A stretch of 64,000 bases of DNA, from assembly GCF_003258355.1 (NCBI RefSeq), contig NZ_QKPO01000006.1:62001-126000 (forward strand). Direction: 5' to 3'. This stretch comes from Confluentibacter sediminis (GTDB taxonomy: Bacteria > Bacteroidota > Bacteroidia > Flavobacteriales > Flavobacteriaceae). Each line of letters opens with the position of its first letter. Within the stretch, counting starts at the first letter, position 1. The notes under the pieces were generated by a model. That model was not told the DNA's origin and ran no database searches. It saw only the letters and a program-made list of their open reading frames with translations. Below, one piece after another: positions 36,520 through 45,628 of this stretch. Both the position numbers and the translations under genes were made by a program.

Positions 36520-36528
36520 TGTTTAAGT

Positions 36529-37335
36529 ATGGGTTTGAAAGTAGTTACAGTAGTAAATGATGTTAACGATATAAATTTTAATCTCCTAAGGTTTTCCTGC
36601 ATACTAAACGGGCTGGAGTTGGTTGTTTTGGTATCAAGTGGCAAAATATTCCATACGAGAAGAATTAAGGATGAGCTTCTTTACGATTACCTGTCAGACG
36701 ATAGCATTGATGATGATGAACTCATTTTTTTTACAGATGGAACAGACGCTCTATTAGTAGCTGGAGAAGATGAGATTATTTCAAAGTATAATGCTTTTGA
36801 TAAAAAAGTGGTGTTTTCAGCAGAAACAGGCTGTTGGCCAGATTCGAGCATGGAAAAGCGGTATCCTGATGACAATATACATACACCATACAAATATCTG
36901 AATAGCGGTGGATTTATTGGTAATGCAAGGACTATAAAAGACTTGTTGGAGGACAATGATTTTGATTTAGAAAATTATCCCTTGAGTAATCAATATCTAT
37001 GGGCGCAACGTTATTTAAAGCATAGGGATAAAATCGCATTGGATTTTAATTGCGATATCTTTTGTGCTTTTTTTTCAGAAGAGGGAGAAGAGTATTTCCC
37101 TAAATCAGATAATGGTGATTTTTCACAATATTATCTTTACAAAAAAGAATGGTTCCACACAAACTTTGAAGTTATAGTTAATAGATTAAAAAATAATTTG
37201 ACCCAAACATTCCCCTGCCATTTACATTTTAATGGTACATCAAAGTTTTTAATAGACCAAGACATACATGATATGGTATATTCAAATATTAAAAACTACA
37301 AACCCGTTCAATATTATTTTGAAAATGAAGAATAA
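36529..37335 (+). CDS. PLOD/procollagen-type glycosyltransferase domain protein
   Basis: A 268-residue protein made almost entirely of a glycosyltransferase domain like that in lysyl hydroxylases (PLOD). Signs are IFFTDGTDALLVAGEDEII (metal-binding DGTD), KVVFSAETGCWPD, YLNSGGFIGNA and the late PCHLHFNG. Such domains transfer glucose or galactose in eukaryotic collagen; bacterial copies are scattered in glycan loci and viruses. It starts 10 bp after the GT2 gene. Substrate is unknown, and protein or peptide glycosylation is only a possibility. Confidence 0.75.
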   Translation: MGLKVVTVVNDVNDINFNLLRFSCILNGLELVVLVSSGKIFHTRRIKDELLYDYLSDDSIDDDELIFFTDGTDALLVAGEDEIISKYNAFDKKVVFSAETGCWPDSSMEKRYPDDNIHTPYKYLNSGGFIGNARTIKDLLEDNDFDLENYPLSNQYLWAQRYLKHRDKIALDFNCDIFCAFFSEEGEEYFPKSDNGDFSQYYLYKKEWFHTNFEVIVNRLKNNLTQTFPCHLHFNGTSKFLIDQDIHDMVYSNIKNYKPVQYYFENEE

Positions 37336-37352
37336 AGAGTATAAAATTAAAA

Positions 37353-38207
37353 GTGTTTTTTAGTATGGATGAAAATCATGCTTGGTTTAACTCTACCTTT
37401 TTTTACGATATAAAAAAATGGCATCTTGTTTTATCTGAGATAGAAAATTTCATATTGTACCTCAAAAAAGATGAATATGTTTATTATCAAGTGTCTTTGA
37501 ATTATGTACCTGTATATACTATTCAATTTGCTATGTTGTTTCCGAATGAACACATAATGGATGCCATCGGGAAACGATTTTTCGACTATTTCACACAGTT
37601 TAAAGAAAATAATAGACCTGAAAAATATATAGTAGAAGTTAAGGGAATTGGTTTGCCTTACCCGTCAAACACATTCCATATTGGTTTAAATCCAATCCCA
37701 CATAATAAAAATGGACATGCTGTTTACAATATACAGGAGCATTTTTCAAAATTGATGTTTTCAGGGCTGAAGACCGAAACATTTATACAAGAAGACACCC
37801 ATACTTTATCCATATATGCCTTAATAACTTTAGGAAAAGCCATTAGGAACCATAATCAGCAAGTAGCTAAAAATGTATTTATGAATCTGCAAAACAATTA
37901 TTTTCTACACGGACAATCCATAAAAAAAGTCTTTCCTGAAGAATATGATGAAATATCAAATCTTTCAAACTCATTATTATCTGCTAATGATATTGAAAAG
38001 GAAGAGCCGTGGTTGGCAGCATGGTATGTATTCTGTAAAACATATGTTGAAGATTATTTAATTAACCAATCAGAACCAATTCAAACAGAAAACAAAATAA
38101 AAGAGTTATATTTAAAAAAAATAGACCTTATTGCGAATCAATTGGGAATTCCAATCGAAACAAAGGAAACCTTATCCAGTCTGGTTACCTGTTCTTTAAT
38201 ATATTAA
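37353..38207 (+). CDS. hypothetical protein in glycosyltransferase cluster
   Basis: A 284-residue soluble protein with no domain I recognise. The start may be the GTG at 37353 or, more likely, the ATG at 37365 (MDENHAWFN). There is no signal peptide or membrane segment; the N-terminal half is aromatic-rich with a possible beta-sheet (DEYVYYQVSLNYVPVY), the C-terminal half looks helical. It is 17 bp downstream of the PLOD-type gene. Its stop codon overlaps the stop of the convergent exporter-adaptor gene by 4 bp. Confidence 0.6.
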   Translation: MFFSMDENHAWFNSTFFYDIKKWHLVLSEIENFILYLKKDEYVYYQVSLNYVPVYTIQFAMLFPNEHIMDAIGKRFFDYFTQFKENNRPEKYIVEVKGIGLPYPSNTFHIGLNPIPHNKNGHAVYNIQEHFSKLMFSGLKTETFIQEDTHTLSIYALITLGKAIRNHNQQVAKNVFMNLQNNYFLHGQSIKKVFPEEYDEISNLSNSLLSANDIEKEEPWLAAWYVFCKTYVEDYLINQSEPIQTENKIKELYLKKIDLIANQLGIPIETKETLSSLVTCSLIY

Positions 38208-39502
38208 TACTTGAAAATATCCTTAAACTTATAAAACAAGCGTTCGGCGACACTTAAATCTTCAGTTACAATTTCTGCATTTCCCAATAATTCTTGAGTA
38301 AATTTAAAGTTTTTGTTGTATGAGGTTTTGATGCCATTTGGCAGTGAAATGAATACGGTATAATTATTTTCAGCGTTAGGAGAAATAGAAAAATTAGTAA
38401 CCTTACCAATTAACATGCCGTATTGTTGGTAAGGAAAGTTATCTAATTTTATAAATACTTTTTGTCCCACAGTTACTTTTCCAGCATTTTGTGCGGGTAT
38501 GACGAGCTTGCCCACTAAGGCAGACGTATCTGTGGGCAAAATCGAAAATACAATATTGCCAGAATTAACAAATTGATTTTCTCCCCAGTAATCTTGGAAA
38601 CTAATAACACCATCGGTTGAGGACTTTAAAACATAATTATACTCCCAAGTCCTAATCGCTTCTTTAAGTATGTCATAGGACTGGATGAGATTTTTTAAGA
38701 ATTTGGTATTGTCCTCTTGTTCATTGATACGTGTGCTTTTTAAGGTATGGCTTGCTGTAGAAATAGCCTCGGTCATTTGCGAAATCGAGATAGCCATGGC
38801 ACTAATATTCTTTTGCATTTGAATGAACTCTAATTGTTTTAGTTCATAATCCCTTTGGGAAATCACACCTTTTTCAAATAGTTGTTTATCTCGTTCATAA
38901 TCTGTTTGTTTTAGCTTATATTCTTGCTCCAATAAGTTTTTTTGATTAATCTGACTAATTAATCTATTCTTTAATTCTTGAAGTGATACTTTGTTGCCGC
39001 CCAATTGATTTTCATAAGGATCTAAATCTTTCAGTAAAAAATAATCCATATAACTTTTTTCAAAACTAAGATAGGCCATACTGACGTCACCCAATATAAG
39101 AAAAGCCGTTTTTTCAAAAGGAAACTTAAAAGAATTGACATTGAAGGGCAATGTGTCAATAATATTTTTTAAGAGATACACATCATTGAATTTTGCAGTG
39201 TTCTTTATAATCGCTAATTTTTGATTAACTTCTACTGTGTCACGATTATTAACAAAGATTTTCTCTAATTGCCCAGAATATCTAGATATTATTTTTTCTG
39301 TAGGTTGCTTGGTAGTTACCAATACTTTTGCCGTCACAAAATCGGGATATTTAATCATAAAAGATAGGGATACGATGATACACACGAACATAAAAATAAG
39401 TGTGATGCCCCACCTAACAATCCATGAAGGTGGATTGGACAAGATTTCCTGTACTTCTTCCGACCGTAACTCTAAATTGTCCTGTTTTGTCTTTTTAGGC
39501 AT
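38204..39502 (-). CDS. HlyD-family membrane fusion protein of peptide exporter
   Basis: A 432-residue periplasmic adaptor. One N-terminal membrane helix (about 29-50) follows a short cytoplasmic tail; split lipoyl-like segments (SRYSGQLEKIFVNNRDTV and SSTDGVISF) flank a long coiled coil at about 160-280, and the beta-barrel domain has QKVFIKLDNFPYQQYG. It would link the ABC exporter to an outer-membrane channel. It overlaps the C39-peptidase ABC transporter gene by 8 bp, and the two genes end the grasp-with-spasm operon. Confidence 0.87.
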   Translation of the reverse strand: MPKKTKQDNLELRSEEVQEILSNPPSWIVRWGITLIFMFVCIIVSLSFMIKYPDFVTAKVLVTTKQPTEKIISRYSGQLEKIFVNNRDTVEVNQKLAIIKNTAKFNDVYLLKNIIDTLPFNVNSFKFPFEKTAFLILGDVSMAYLSFEKSYMDYFLLKDLDPYENQLGGNKVSLQELKNRLISQINQKNLLEQEYKLKQTDYERDKQLFEKGVISQRDYELKQLEFIQMQKNISAMAISISQMTEAISTASHTLKSTRINEQEDNTKFLKNLIQSYDILKEAIRTWEYNYVLKSSTDGVISFQDYWGENQFVNSGNIVFSILPTDTSALVGKLVIPAQNAGKVTVGQKVFIKLDNFPYQQYGMLIGKVTNFSISPNAENNYTVFISLPNGIKTSYNKNFKFTQELLGNAEIVTEDLSVAERLFYKFKDIFKY

Positions 39503-41705
39503 CTTTTGTTCCGCTTAATTTTTCCAATTCCAATTGATTTTTTACTAAATTATAATAAGCACCTTTTTGTTTTAATAACTCAGTATGATTTCCAGATTCT
39601 ATAATCATGCCTTCATCAACAACAACAATTTGATCCGCATTTTTAACAGTGCTTAAGCGATGCGCAATAATAACAACCGTTTTCTCTTGGAAGAATTCAT
39701 TTAAATTTTCCATGATGATTCGTTCGTTCTTAGCATCAAGCGCCGAGGTTGCTTCGTCAAAAAATAGTATTTCAGGATTTTTATAAACAGCTCTGGCAAT
39801 AAACAATCGTTGCTTTTGTCCCGTACTTACGCCAATGCCTTCATTCCCTATTTTGGTGTTAAATCCTAAAGGCAGAGATTGAATAAAGTCATAAATATTA
39901 GCAACCTTAGTTGCTTTAATCAACCGTTCTTGATCTATCACGTCCTCTCCAACAGCAATGTTATATGCGATGGTATCATTAAACACATACCCTTCTTGCA
40001 TCACTACACCGCAATGGGTTCGCCAAGCTTTATGAGAAAGCGCATTTAAATAGTGTTCACCATATAGAATGGAGCCTTTTTCTACATCATAAAACTTAAG
40101 CAGAATTTTCATTAAAGTCGTTTTTCCGCTACCACTGGATCCAACGATGGCTGTAATTTTATTGGCAGGCACCACCATGTTTAATCCTTTGATAACCTGT
40201 TCATCACTTCCAATATATCTAAAGGTGATGTTTTTAACCTCCAGATTTTGGTTAGGCTTGATATTGCTAATCAAGTGTTTTTCTTTGCTTTCTTCGTCGT
40301 CTTTATCATGAATTTCGCCTAAACGCTCCAAACTTATTTTGGCATCTTGCGTAGCTTGAATAAAACTTACTAATTGGCTTATGGGGCTATTTAATTGTCC
40401 GATAATATATTGAATGGATAGCATCATACCCAACGTGATAGAGCCTTCAATAACTAATAAGGCAGAAGTAAAGGTTATAAATATATTTTTAGCTTCATTG
40501 ATAAAGGATGATCCAACACTTTGGGTTTGCTCTAAAGCCAAGCTTTGCATAGACACTTTAAAAAGGCGAGCCTGTACGTATTCCCATTTCCAACGTTTTT
40601 GTTTTTCTGCATTGTTCATTTTAATCTCTTGCATCCCATTTATAAGCTCTATAACCGTGCTTTGTTCCTGGCTTAATTGGGAAAAGCGTTTATAATCCAG
40701 TTCTTTTCTTCTTTTTAAGAAAAACAATATCCAGATAATATAGATTATGCTGCCAATGGCAAAAATAAAGAAGATAGACGTACTATAGTAAATAAGGACT
40801 GCTCCAAATACTAGCAAGTTTACCATTGAAAAAAGTGTGTTTAAGGTAGAACCTGTTAGCAGCTTTTCAATTCGGGTGTGGTCATTGATGCGTTGCATGA
40901 TGTCCCCAGTCATTCTGGTGTCAAAATAAGCAATGGGAAGATTCATAAGCTTTATAAAAAAATCTGAAACTAAAGAAATATTGATACGCGTGCTTAAATG
41001 CAATAAAATCCAACTTCTAAAAACATCAACACTGGTACGCCCTACAAAAAGCATTAATTGAGCCATTAACACCATATATATAAAGCTGATGTCTTGATTT
41101 TGTATACCTACATCTACAATGCTCTGTGTTAAAAACGGAAAAATAAGTTGCAATAAACTGCCCACTATCAAGCCAATAATAAGTTGCAACAGGAGGCTTT
41201 TATATTTAAACAGGTATTGGAATAGAAAGCGAAACGATTTTTTATCGGTTGCTTCCCAGCTAAGTTGTTTGAATTTTGGAGTAATTTCTAACAGTAAGGC
41301 AATGCCTTCTTTGGTGTTTTCAGTGGCGTTATTGCCAATCCAGCGTTGAGTGAATTCTTCTTTGGTGTAGGTGATTAATCCATAGGAAGGATCTGAAATA
41401 TAGACCACATTATCCTTAATTTTATAGACCACTACAAAATGGTTTTTATTCCAATGAACGATTAAGGGGAGTGGGGCTTCTTTTAGTTTCTTAAAATCAA
41501 ATTTGACTCCTAAAGACTTAAATCCCATAGCCTCGGCAGCATCGCTTAATTTTAATAGATTGCTGCCTGCTCTTGTGGTTTCGGATAAATCTCTAATGTC
41601 CTGTAAAGAAATAAGCTTACCATAATGTTTGGCTATGATCCGCAGGCATGTGGGACCACAGTCTTTAGAGTCTGGTTGTTTATAAAATGGAAATTTTTTT
41701 TTCAA
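39495..41705 (-). CDS. C39-peptidase-containing ABC transporter (PCAT), RiPP leader-cleaving exporter
   Basis: A 736-residue three-domain exporter. The N-terminal C39 peptidase has catalytic Cys16 in SKDCGPTCL, His in HWNKNHFVVV and Asp in ISDPSYG. Six membrane segments follow (about 165-440), then an ATPase with Walker A GSSGSGKTT, signature VSTGQKQR and Walker B ILFFDEATSALD. PCATs cut precursor peptides after a double glycine and export them. The small peptide encoded at 45674-45832 has a Gly-Gly site after a short leader, so it is the likely cargo. Confidence 0.93.
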   Translation of the reverse strand: MKKKFPFYKQPDSKDCGPTCLRIIAKHYGKLISLQDIRDLSETTRAGSNLLKLSDAAEAMGFKSLGVKFDFKKLKEAPLPLIVHWNKNHFVVVYKIKDNVVYISDPSYGLITYTKEEFTQRWIGNNATENTKEGIALLLEITPKFKQLSWEATDKKSFRFLFQYLFKYKSLLLQLIIGLIVGSLLQLIFPFLTQSIVDVGIQNQDISFIYMVLMAQLMLFVGRTSVDVFRSWILLHLSTRINISLVSDFFIKLMNLPIAYFDTRMTGDIMQRINDHTRIEKLLTGSTLNTLFSMVNLLVFGAVLIYYSTSIFFIFAIGSIIYIIWILFFLKRRKELDYKRFSQLSQEQSTVIELINGMQEIKMNNAEKQKRWKWEYVQARLFKVSMQSLALEQTQSVGSSFINEAKNIFITFTSALLVIEGSITLGMMLSIQYIIGQLNSPISQLVSFIQATQDAKISLERLGEIHDKDDEESKEKHLISNIKPNQNLEVKNITFRYIGSDEQVIKGLNMVVPANKITAIVGSSGSGKTTLMKILLKFYDVEKGSILYGEHYLNALSHKAWRTHCGVVMQEGYVFNDTIAYNIAVGEDVIDQERLIKATKVANIYDFIQSLPLGFNTKIGNEGIGVSTGQKQRLFIARAVYKNPEILFFDEATSALDAKNERIIMENLNEFFQEKTVVIIAHRLSTVKNADQIVVVDEGMIIESGNHTELLKQKGAYYNLVKNQLELEKLSGTKDA

Positions 41706-41802
41706 TATTTATATTTTGAGTGCATATTAACTCATCTTAAGCAGATTATTTAATGATTTGTCAGATAGGATTAGATAAATTATTATCACAAATATTTTAT
41801 TT

Positions 41803-43452
41803 TTATACTGAAAGGGAAAAAGTTTTAAAAGAAGTGTTGTCCGTTGTACAAATTCTAATAACGAGATTTCCTTCAGGTAAAATTAAATCAACTGTATTTT
41901 CAGCGGATGTTTTTCTTATAATGGATATTATTGGAACACTTCTGTTTTTGTATTTCGAATATTCTTCCTCATAGTATACAGAGATTAATAAATCTTTGTT
42001 TTTATTAAGTATTAAAAAATCATCCATTAATCTTATCTCCTTGAACTCTTTATGAGGATAAATTTCTTTGAAGTTTTTGCTTAGATTATTTATAACAAAA
42101 TAATCTACCGGCTTCCATAATCTATCATTGTGCTTAAATAAATAAGAAGGCATCATAATTAATTCATCACGAATGTTTGAAACTATATTTACTTGGTCAA
42201 TTGTTAGCGGATTAATATTAGTTAATTCTTTGAAAAAAGAAGCCATTCTCCTACTCCCTTTACTTGTCTCTTCTTCATAAATATGATCAAATCCAGCATA
42301 CACAAATACTTTGTTATTAGAATTATTATCCAGTATTTTTTTTAAATTTTTTGCTTGAGCAACTTCTCTGTCGATACTATTATTAAAATCCTCATATCCT
42401 ATTATTGTAAATCCTAAATCTTTGGCTTCTCTAATTAAATGTCCAAAGAATGGCTCTCGAGTATAATATCCTGTATTTATTTTAGGATAAGGTTCTACAT
42501 TATTGAGTAAGGAGTCTTGGTCTTTATATAATGCTTCTAAAGCTAGGTGAGTATAACCGCTATTCTTTAAGGGATTTAAAAGTTTTATAGCTAATAGTCT
42601 ATTTTCAGGACACCAATGATTTTCATTTAACATTACGACACGAGTTTTTTTTGATAAAGAAGTGATTTTTTCAATTACATCGTTAGCTTTATCAATTTCG
42701 GAACTATGAAATAAAGTATCTAAAACTGTTGATAAGTAGGTTTTTTTATCAAAAGCAAATTTATTAATAAGGCTATCATATTCAATATTATTGGACATAA
42801 AAGAATTTATTGTTATCAAATACTGAAATTGTATCCATTCATTTTCCTTAGATTTAACAATTGGTGCGTTTTTAAGTTTTTCTCTAACAAATAAATAGTT
42901 GGTATGTTCCTTATATGTTTCAAACACTTTAGAAAAAGTAAGTTTTTTTAAATCAGAATTAAAAGAAATTTTTTCAGATAGTGACAAACCGTCAATTAAT
43001 ATTGATTTAATATTATTGTTATTTATTCCTTTTAAAAGTACAAAGGCATTTTTATTGCCTCTACTCTTTTTGTATAAAACGACATTCTGTATAGTATCTT
43101 TAATAAGTAATTTTATATATTCTGTAGTATCTTTAGGTTTTTTTTTTGAATTTTTAAAAAATAAGAATACGTCGTATTTTGGTGAGACATTTGTGGAACC
43201 AAAAACTAACAGATTTCTTTGATCAATATCTTTAATCCCTTCAATCTTATTTTTTATTTCATTTTTTTCTAATGTGTTAAATTTAATATCTCCAAAAAAA
43301 TCAATACTCATGTCAATCTCTTTATTATACAAAGTATTACCGTCAAAATAATTATATTTAATAAGTGGGTGAAAAGATTTACAAGAACTCAAAATCAATA
43401 ACAAGAAAAGACCTGAAAACTTTAGCAAAAAATAATATTTTTCTGTTTTCAT
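41803..43452 (-). CDS. erythromycin-esterase/ChaN-like (Tiki superfamily) lipoprotein
   Basis: A lipoprotein of about 549 residues (start at 43452 chosen because it gives MKTEKYY followed by a lipobox ending in SSC; an ATG at 43485 would overlap the previous gene). The first half is unrecognised. The second half shows LNENHWCPENR, GYTHLALEAL and KVFVYAGFDHIYEEE, which resemble the metal or catalytic motifs of the EreA/ChaN/TraB superfamily. It lies 20 bp after the SPASM-protein gene and before the exporter. EreA-type enzymes open macrolactones, so a role in handling or resisting a lactone-bearing peptide is a possible inference. Confidence 0.6.
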   Translation of the reverse strand: MKTEKYYFLLKFSGLFLLLILSSCKSFHPLIKYNYFDGNTLYNKEIDMSIDFFGDIKFNTLEKNEIKNKIEGIKDIDQRNLLVFGSTNVSPKYDVFLFFKNSKKKPKDTTEYIKLLIKDTIQNVVLYKKSRGNKNAFVLLKGINNNNIKSILIDGLSLSEKISFNSDLKKLTFSKVFETYKEHTNYLFVREKLKNAPIVKSKENEWIQFQYLITINSFMSNNIEYDSLINKFAFDKKTYLSTVLDTLFHSSEIDKANDVIEKITSLSKKTRVVMLNENHWCPENRLLAIKLLNPLKNSGYTHLALEALYKDQDSLLNNVEPYPKINTGYYTREPFFGHLIREAKDLGFTIIGYEDFNNSIDREVAQAKNLKKILDNNSNNKVFVYAGFDHIYEEETSKGSRRMASFFKELTNINPLTIDQVNIVSNIRDELIMMPSYLFKHNDRLWKPVDYFVINNLSKNFKEIYPHKEFKEIRLMDDFLILNKNKDLLISVYYEEEYSKYKNRSVPIISIIRKTSAENTVDLILPEGNLVIRICTTDNTSFKTFSLSV

Positions 43453-43472
43453 TATAATTAATTTTTTTTTGA

Positions 43473-44474
43473 CTAATTTTTCCAAAGATTGGTGTAAGGA
43501 TCATAATTGCATAATGATTTGTGATAATAAATATTTTTCTTTTTGACAGGGATTCTATTATCTGGGCACATATATCTAAATTCACAGTCTCTACATATTT
43601 CTATTTTGTCTTTGGTTACTTTCCATAAATCTCTAAAACCATCTTTTAAAACAATATCATTTATATTTTCATATTCAATATTTCCATAATATTCTTTTTG
43701 AATGTAAGAGGGTTTAACTTTTCCTATATTGTTGATATATATCCGTCTATTATAATATAGGTTATAATTTAAAGATTCTAAATAACTGTTTTTATTCATT
43801 ACAAAATCCTCCATTTTTTCTATTCCTCTAGTTAATAAATCTTTTAATGAGTTAGTAAAATAACTTGTTTTATTATCTTTTGAGCCATTTTCTGCATATT
43901 CTAGTGGGCTTTTAATAAAAACTATTTTTTTTAATCTTTCATGTTTTGTTTTTAATTCCATAACAGGCTTTACTAAATTATCATGGAACAATGAGATAAA
44001 AGTTACTAACTTAACTCTAGAATAACTTAACAAATTTAAAACCATATTAAAGTTTTCAATGGAATTAGTAGAATTTATAATTATAATTTCATCTACTCCT
44101 GTTTTGTCGACTGATTTTTTTAAAAAATCAATTTTGAAATCTTGTAAATCATCAATCTCTATAAATATAAAATCTAATTTATGGGGTCTTTCTAATTCTA
44201 AACCCATTGAAGAAAACGGCTCAGGATTATTTGTTACAAAAATTAATTCATTGGTCAATAAATAATTGAAATATTTCTCTAATTCTTCCTTTTGAGACGA
44301 ATAGTCATAAAAAAGAGAATCTATTGATTTATTTAGATAATTTATAAAAATTTCAATTACGGGATTAGGGATGTAATAAAAATTTGAACGTTGTAAATCG
44401 TAAATAATAGTTCTATTGACTCCTTTAACAATTCTACAACATTCATAAAATCTATAATACTCATTTCCTTTCAT
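43473..44474 (-). CDS. gwsS: grasp-with-spasm system SPASM-domain protein
   Basis: A 333-residue protein. The C-terminus has a SPASM-type iron-sulfur motif CRDCEFRYMC with a further downstream Cys (about 294, 297, 303 and 322). No radical-SAM CxxxCxxC motif is present, as expected for the SPASM partner of grasp-with-spasm systems. The middle has a possible TIM-barrel-like remnant (DEIIIINSTNS, KLVTFISLF). Its start overlaps the stop of a 59-residue ORF by 4 bp (ATGA). It would assist the ATP-grasp ligase in maturing the precursor peptide; the precise role of this family is not established. Confidence 0.85.
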   Translation of the reverse strand: MKGNEYYRFYECCRIVKGVNRTIIYDLQRSNFYYIPNPVIEIFINYLNKSIDSLFYDYSSQKEELEKYFNYLLTNELIFVTNNPEPFSSMGLELERPHKLDFIFIEIDDLQDFKIDFLKKSVDKTGVDEIIIINSTNSIENFNMVLNLLSYSRVKLVTFISLFHDNLVKPVMELKTKHERLKKIVFIKSPLEYAENGSKDNKTSYFTNSLKDLLTRGIEKMEDFVMNKNSYLESLNYNLYYNRRIYINNIGKVKPSYIQKEYYGNIEYENINDIVLKDGFRDLWKVTKDKIEICRDCEFRYMCPDNRIPVKKKNIYYHKSLCNYDPYTNLWKN

Positions 44475-44650
44475 AAAAAGCTAGGTTTATAATATAAATA
44501 ACATCTCATTTTATCTGTATTATATAATTTAGACTTGGCATAATGTAAAGAATTTACTTTGATAACAACATTTCTTTTTTCTGCAAAATATATGGACGCA
44601 GGGAGTTTGTTCTTATATTCTTTTGGTATTCTATCTATTAATTTGGACAT
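44471..44650 (-). CDS. small protein (59 aa) in grasp-with-spasm operon
   Basis: This frame runs from an ATG at 44650 to a TGA at 44471-44473 and encodes MSKLIDRIPKEY...YKPSFL, 59 residues, basic and without a signal peptide. It fills the gap between the ATP-grasp and SPASM genes: its start lies 3 bp downstream of the ATP-grasp stop and its stop overlaps the SPASM start as ATGA. That tight packing on both sides, in a locus where other genes are equally packed, supports translation. No family is recognised. Confidence 0.65.
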   Translation of the reverse strand: MSKLIDRIPKEYKNKLPASIYFAEKRNVVIKVNSLHYAKSKLYNTDKMRCYLYYKPSFL

Positions 44651-44652
44651 AT

Positions 44653-45276
44653 TTAATTTGAATTTTCATTAAGGTACTTCGCTACTTTTCTATGCAAACT
44701 ATAATTACAAGGATCGCTTGTCATGCCGAACTGCCCGGCAGGATTAACTTCTAGAAAATAATATTTTCTATCAGGTGAATAAATAATATCAAGAGATCCC
44801 GTATTTAAATTTAATTTAATCATCATATTATTTATTTTTTCTTCTATATCTTTGGGCAATTTGTATGGAACATATCTAGTTGGATTTTCTAAATCATAAT
44901 TTCTAAAATCTACTTTTGTTTTTTTGTCATTTTGAGAAAATATTGCCATCGAGTAACATTCACCATTCAAATAAAAGGTTCTTATTTCTATGATTTTATC
45001 AGTGTACTTCTGAAATAATGTCGGACTAAAATTTTTAGAAATAGAGTTTAGATTCTCAATTTTAAATGTAAAAAAAGGATAATTCTCATTATTATATTCT
45101 ATATGCTTCCCTTCACCTAATGATTTTGTGAGAATTTCATTATTATTCGATTTAAAAAAATCATGTAGTAAAGTTTTGTTTGATAGAATTTTAGTATTAG
45201 GTACATTTAATCCACATTCTTGGGCTATTTTTAATATTTTTATTTTGGATGGCATATTTTTTTTTTGTACAACCAT
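44653..45276 (-). CDS. gwsG: ATP-grasp peptide maturase, C-terminal part (frameshifted)
   Basis: The C-terminal two thirds of a grasp-with-spasm ATP-grasp ligase. It contains the ATP-grasp core: LTKSLGEGKHIEY, PTLFQKYTDKIIEIRTFYLNG (lysine and arginine region), and LDIIYSPDRKYYFLEVNPAGQFG with the metal-binding EVNPAGQ. Family members are about 330 residues and join carboxyl side chains to Ser/Thr or Lys of a precursor. The reading frame begins inside an A10 run shared with the N-terminal part (45240-45614); the listed ATG at 45276 is an artefact of the frame and natural translation would enter from upstream. Confidence 0.82.
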   Translation of the reverse strand: MVVQKKNMPSKIKILKIAQECGLNVPNTKILSNKTLLHDFFKSNNNEILTKSLGEGKHIEYNNENYPFFTFKIENLNSISKNFSPTLFQKYTDKIIEIRTFYLNGECYSMAIFSQNDKKTKVDFRNYDLENPTRYVPYKLPKDIEEKINNMMIKLNLNTGSLDIIYSPDRKYYFLEVNPAGQFGMTSDPCNYSLHRKVAKYLNENSN

Positions 45277-45614
45277 TTTTTATCGTTTAATAAGTCCATA
45301 ATAATGGATCTTATTACACTAAATTCAGAATATAGATATTTTATTATATCACTTTTACCCTTAAATGTTTCTTCATAGGATTTAAGAAAACCAAATTTCC
45401 TAAACCAAACTATATTTACATCTTTTAAGAAAATCTTTTGGTTATCTTGTCTAAAATAAGCTTGTGACTCATTGGATAAATCATAGTAAAATTGGACATT
45501 TCCATTTAATAAGTCCTCATCATTCAAACGAAAAAAAGGTGCATTATACTCAATAAGCCACTCTATTACATTTTGAGTATCTAAATCAGTTGGTGTACTT
45601 AATATAAGAATCAT
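45240..45614 (-). CDS. gwsG: ATP-grasp peptide maturase, N-terminal part (frameshifted)
   Basis: The N-terminal 110 residues or so of the same ATP-grasp ligase, from the family-typical start MILILSTPTDLDTQNVIEWL, with RLNDEDLL and VNIVWFRKFGF. After DKKWLYKK the frame runs through ten consecutive A residues (45257-45266 on this strand) and stops soon after with ICHPK. One extra A, or a -1 slip, would join WLYKKK to NMPSKIKIL of the downstream part and give a full-length enzyme. It starts 59 bp after the precursor gene, beyond a hairpin. Confidence 0.82.
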   Translation of the reverse strand: MILILSTPTDLDTQNVIEWLIEYNAPFFRLNDEDLLNGNVQFYYDLSNESQAYFRQDNQKIFLKDVNIVWFRKFGFLKSYEETFKGKSDIIKYLYSEFSVIRSIIMDLLNDKKWLYKKKICHPK

Positions 45615-45628
45615 AGTTAAAAGAAATT

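Noticed and set aside
44653-45614. Reading the two ATP-grasp halves as two separate genes
   Set aside because: Each half lacks what the other has, they share an A10 run, and together they give the normal length and order of one ligase.
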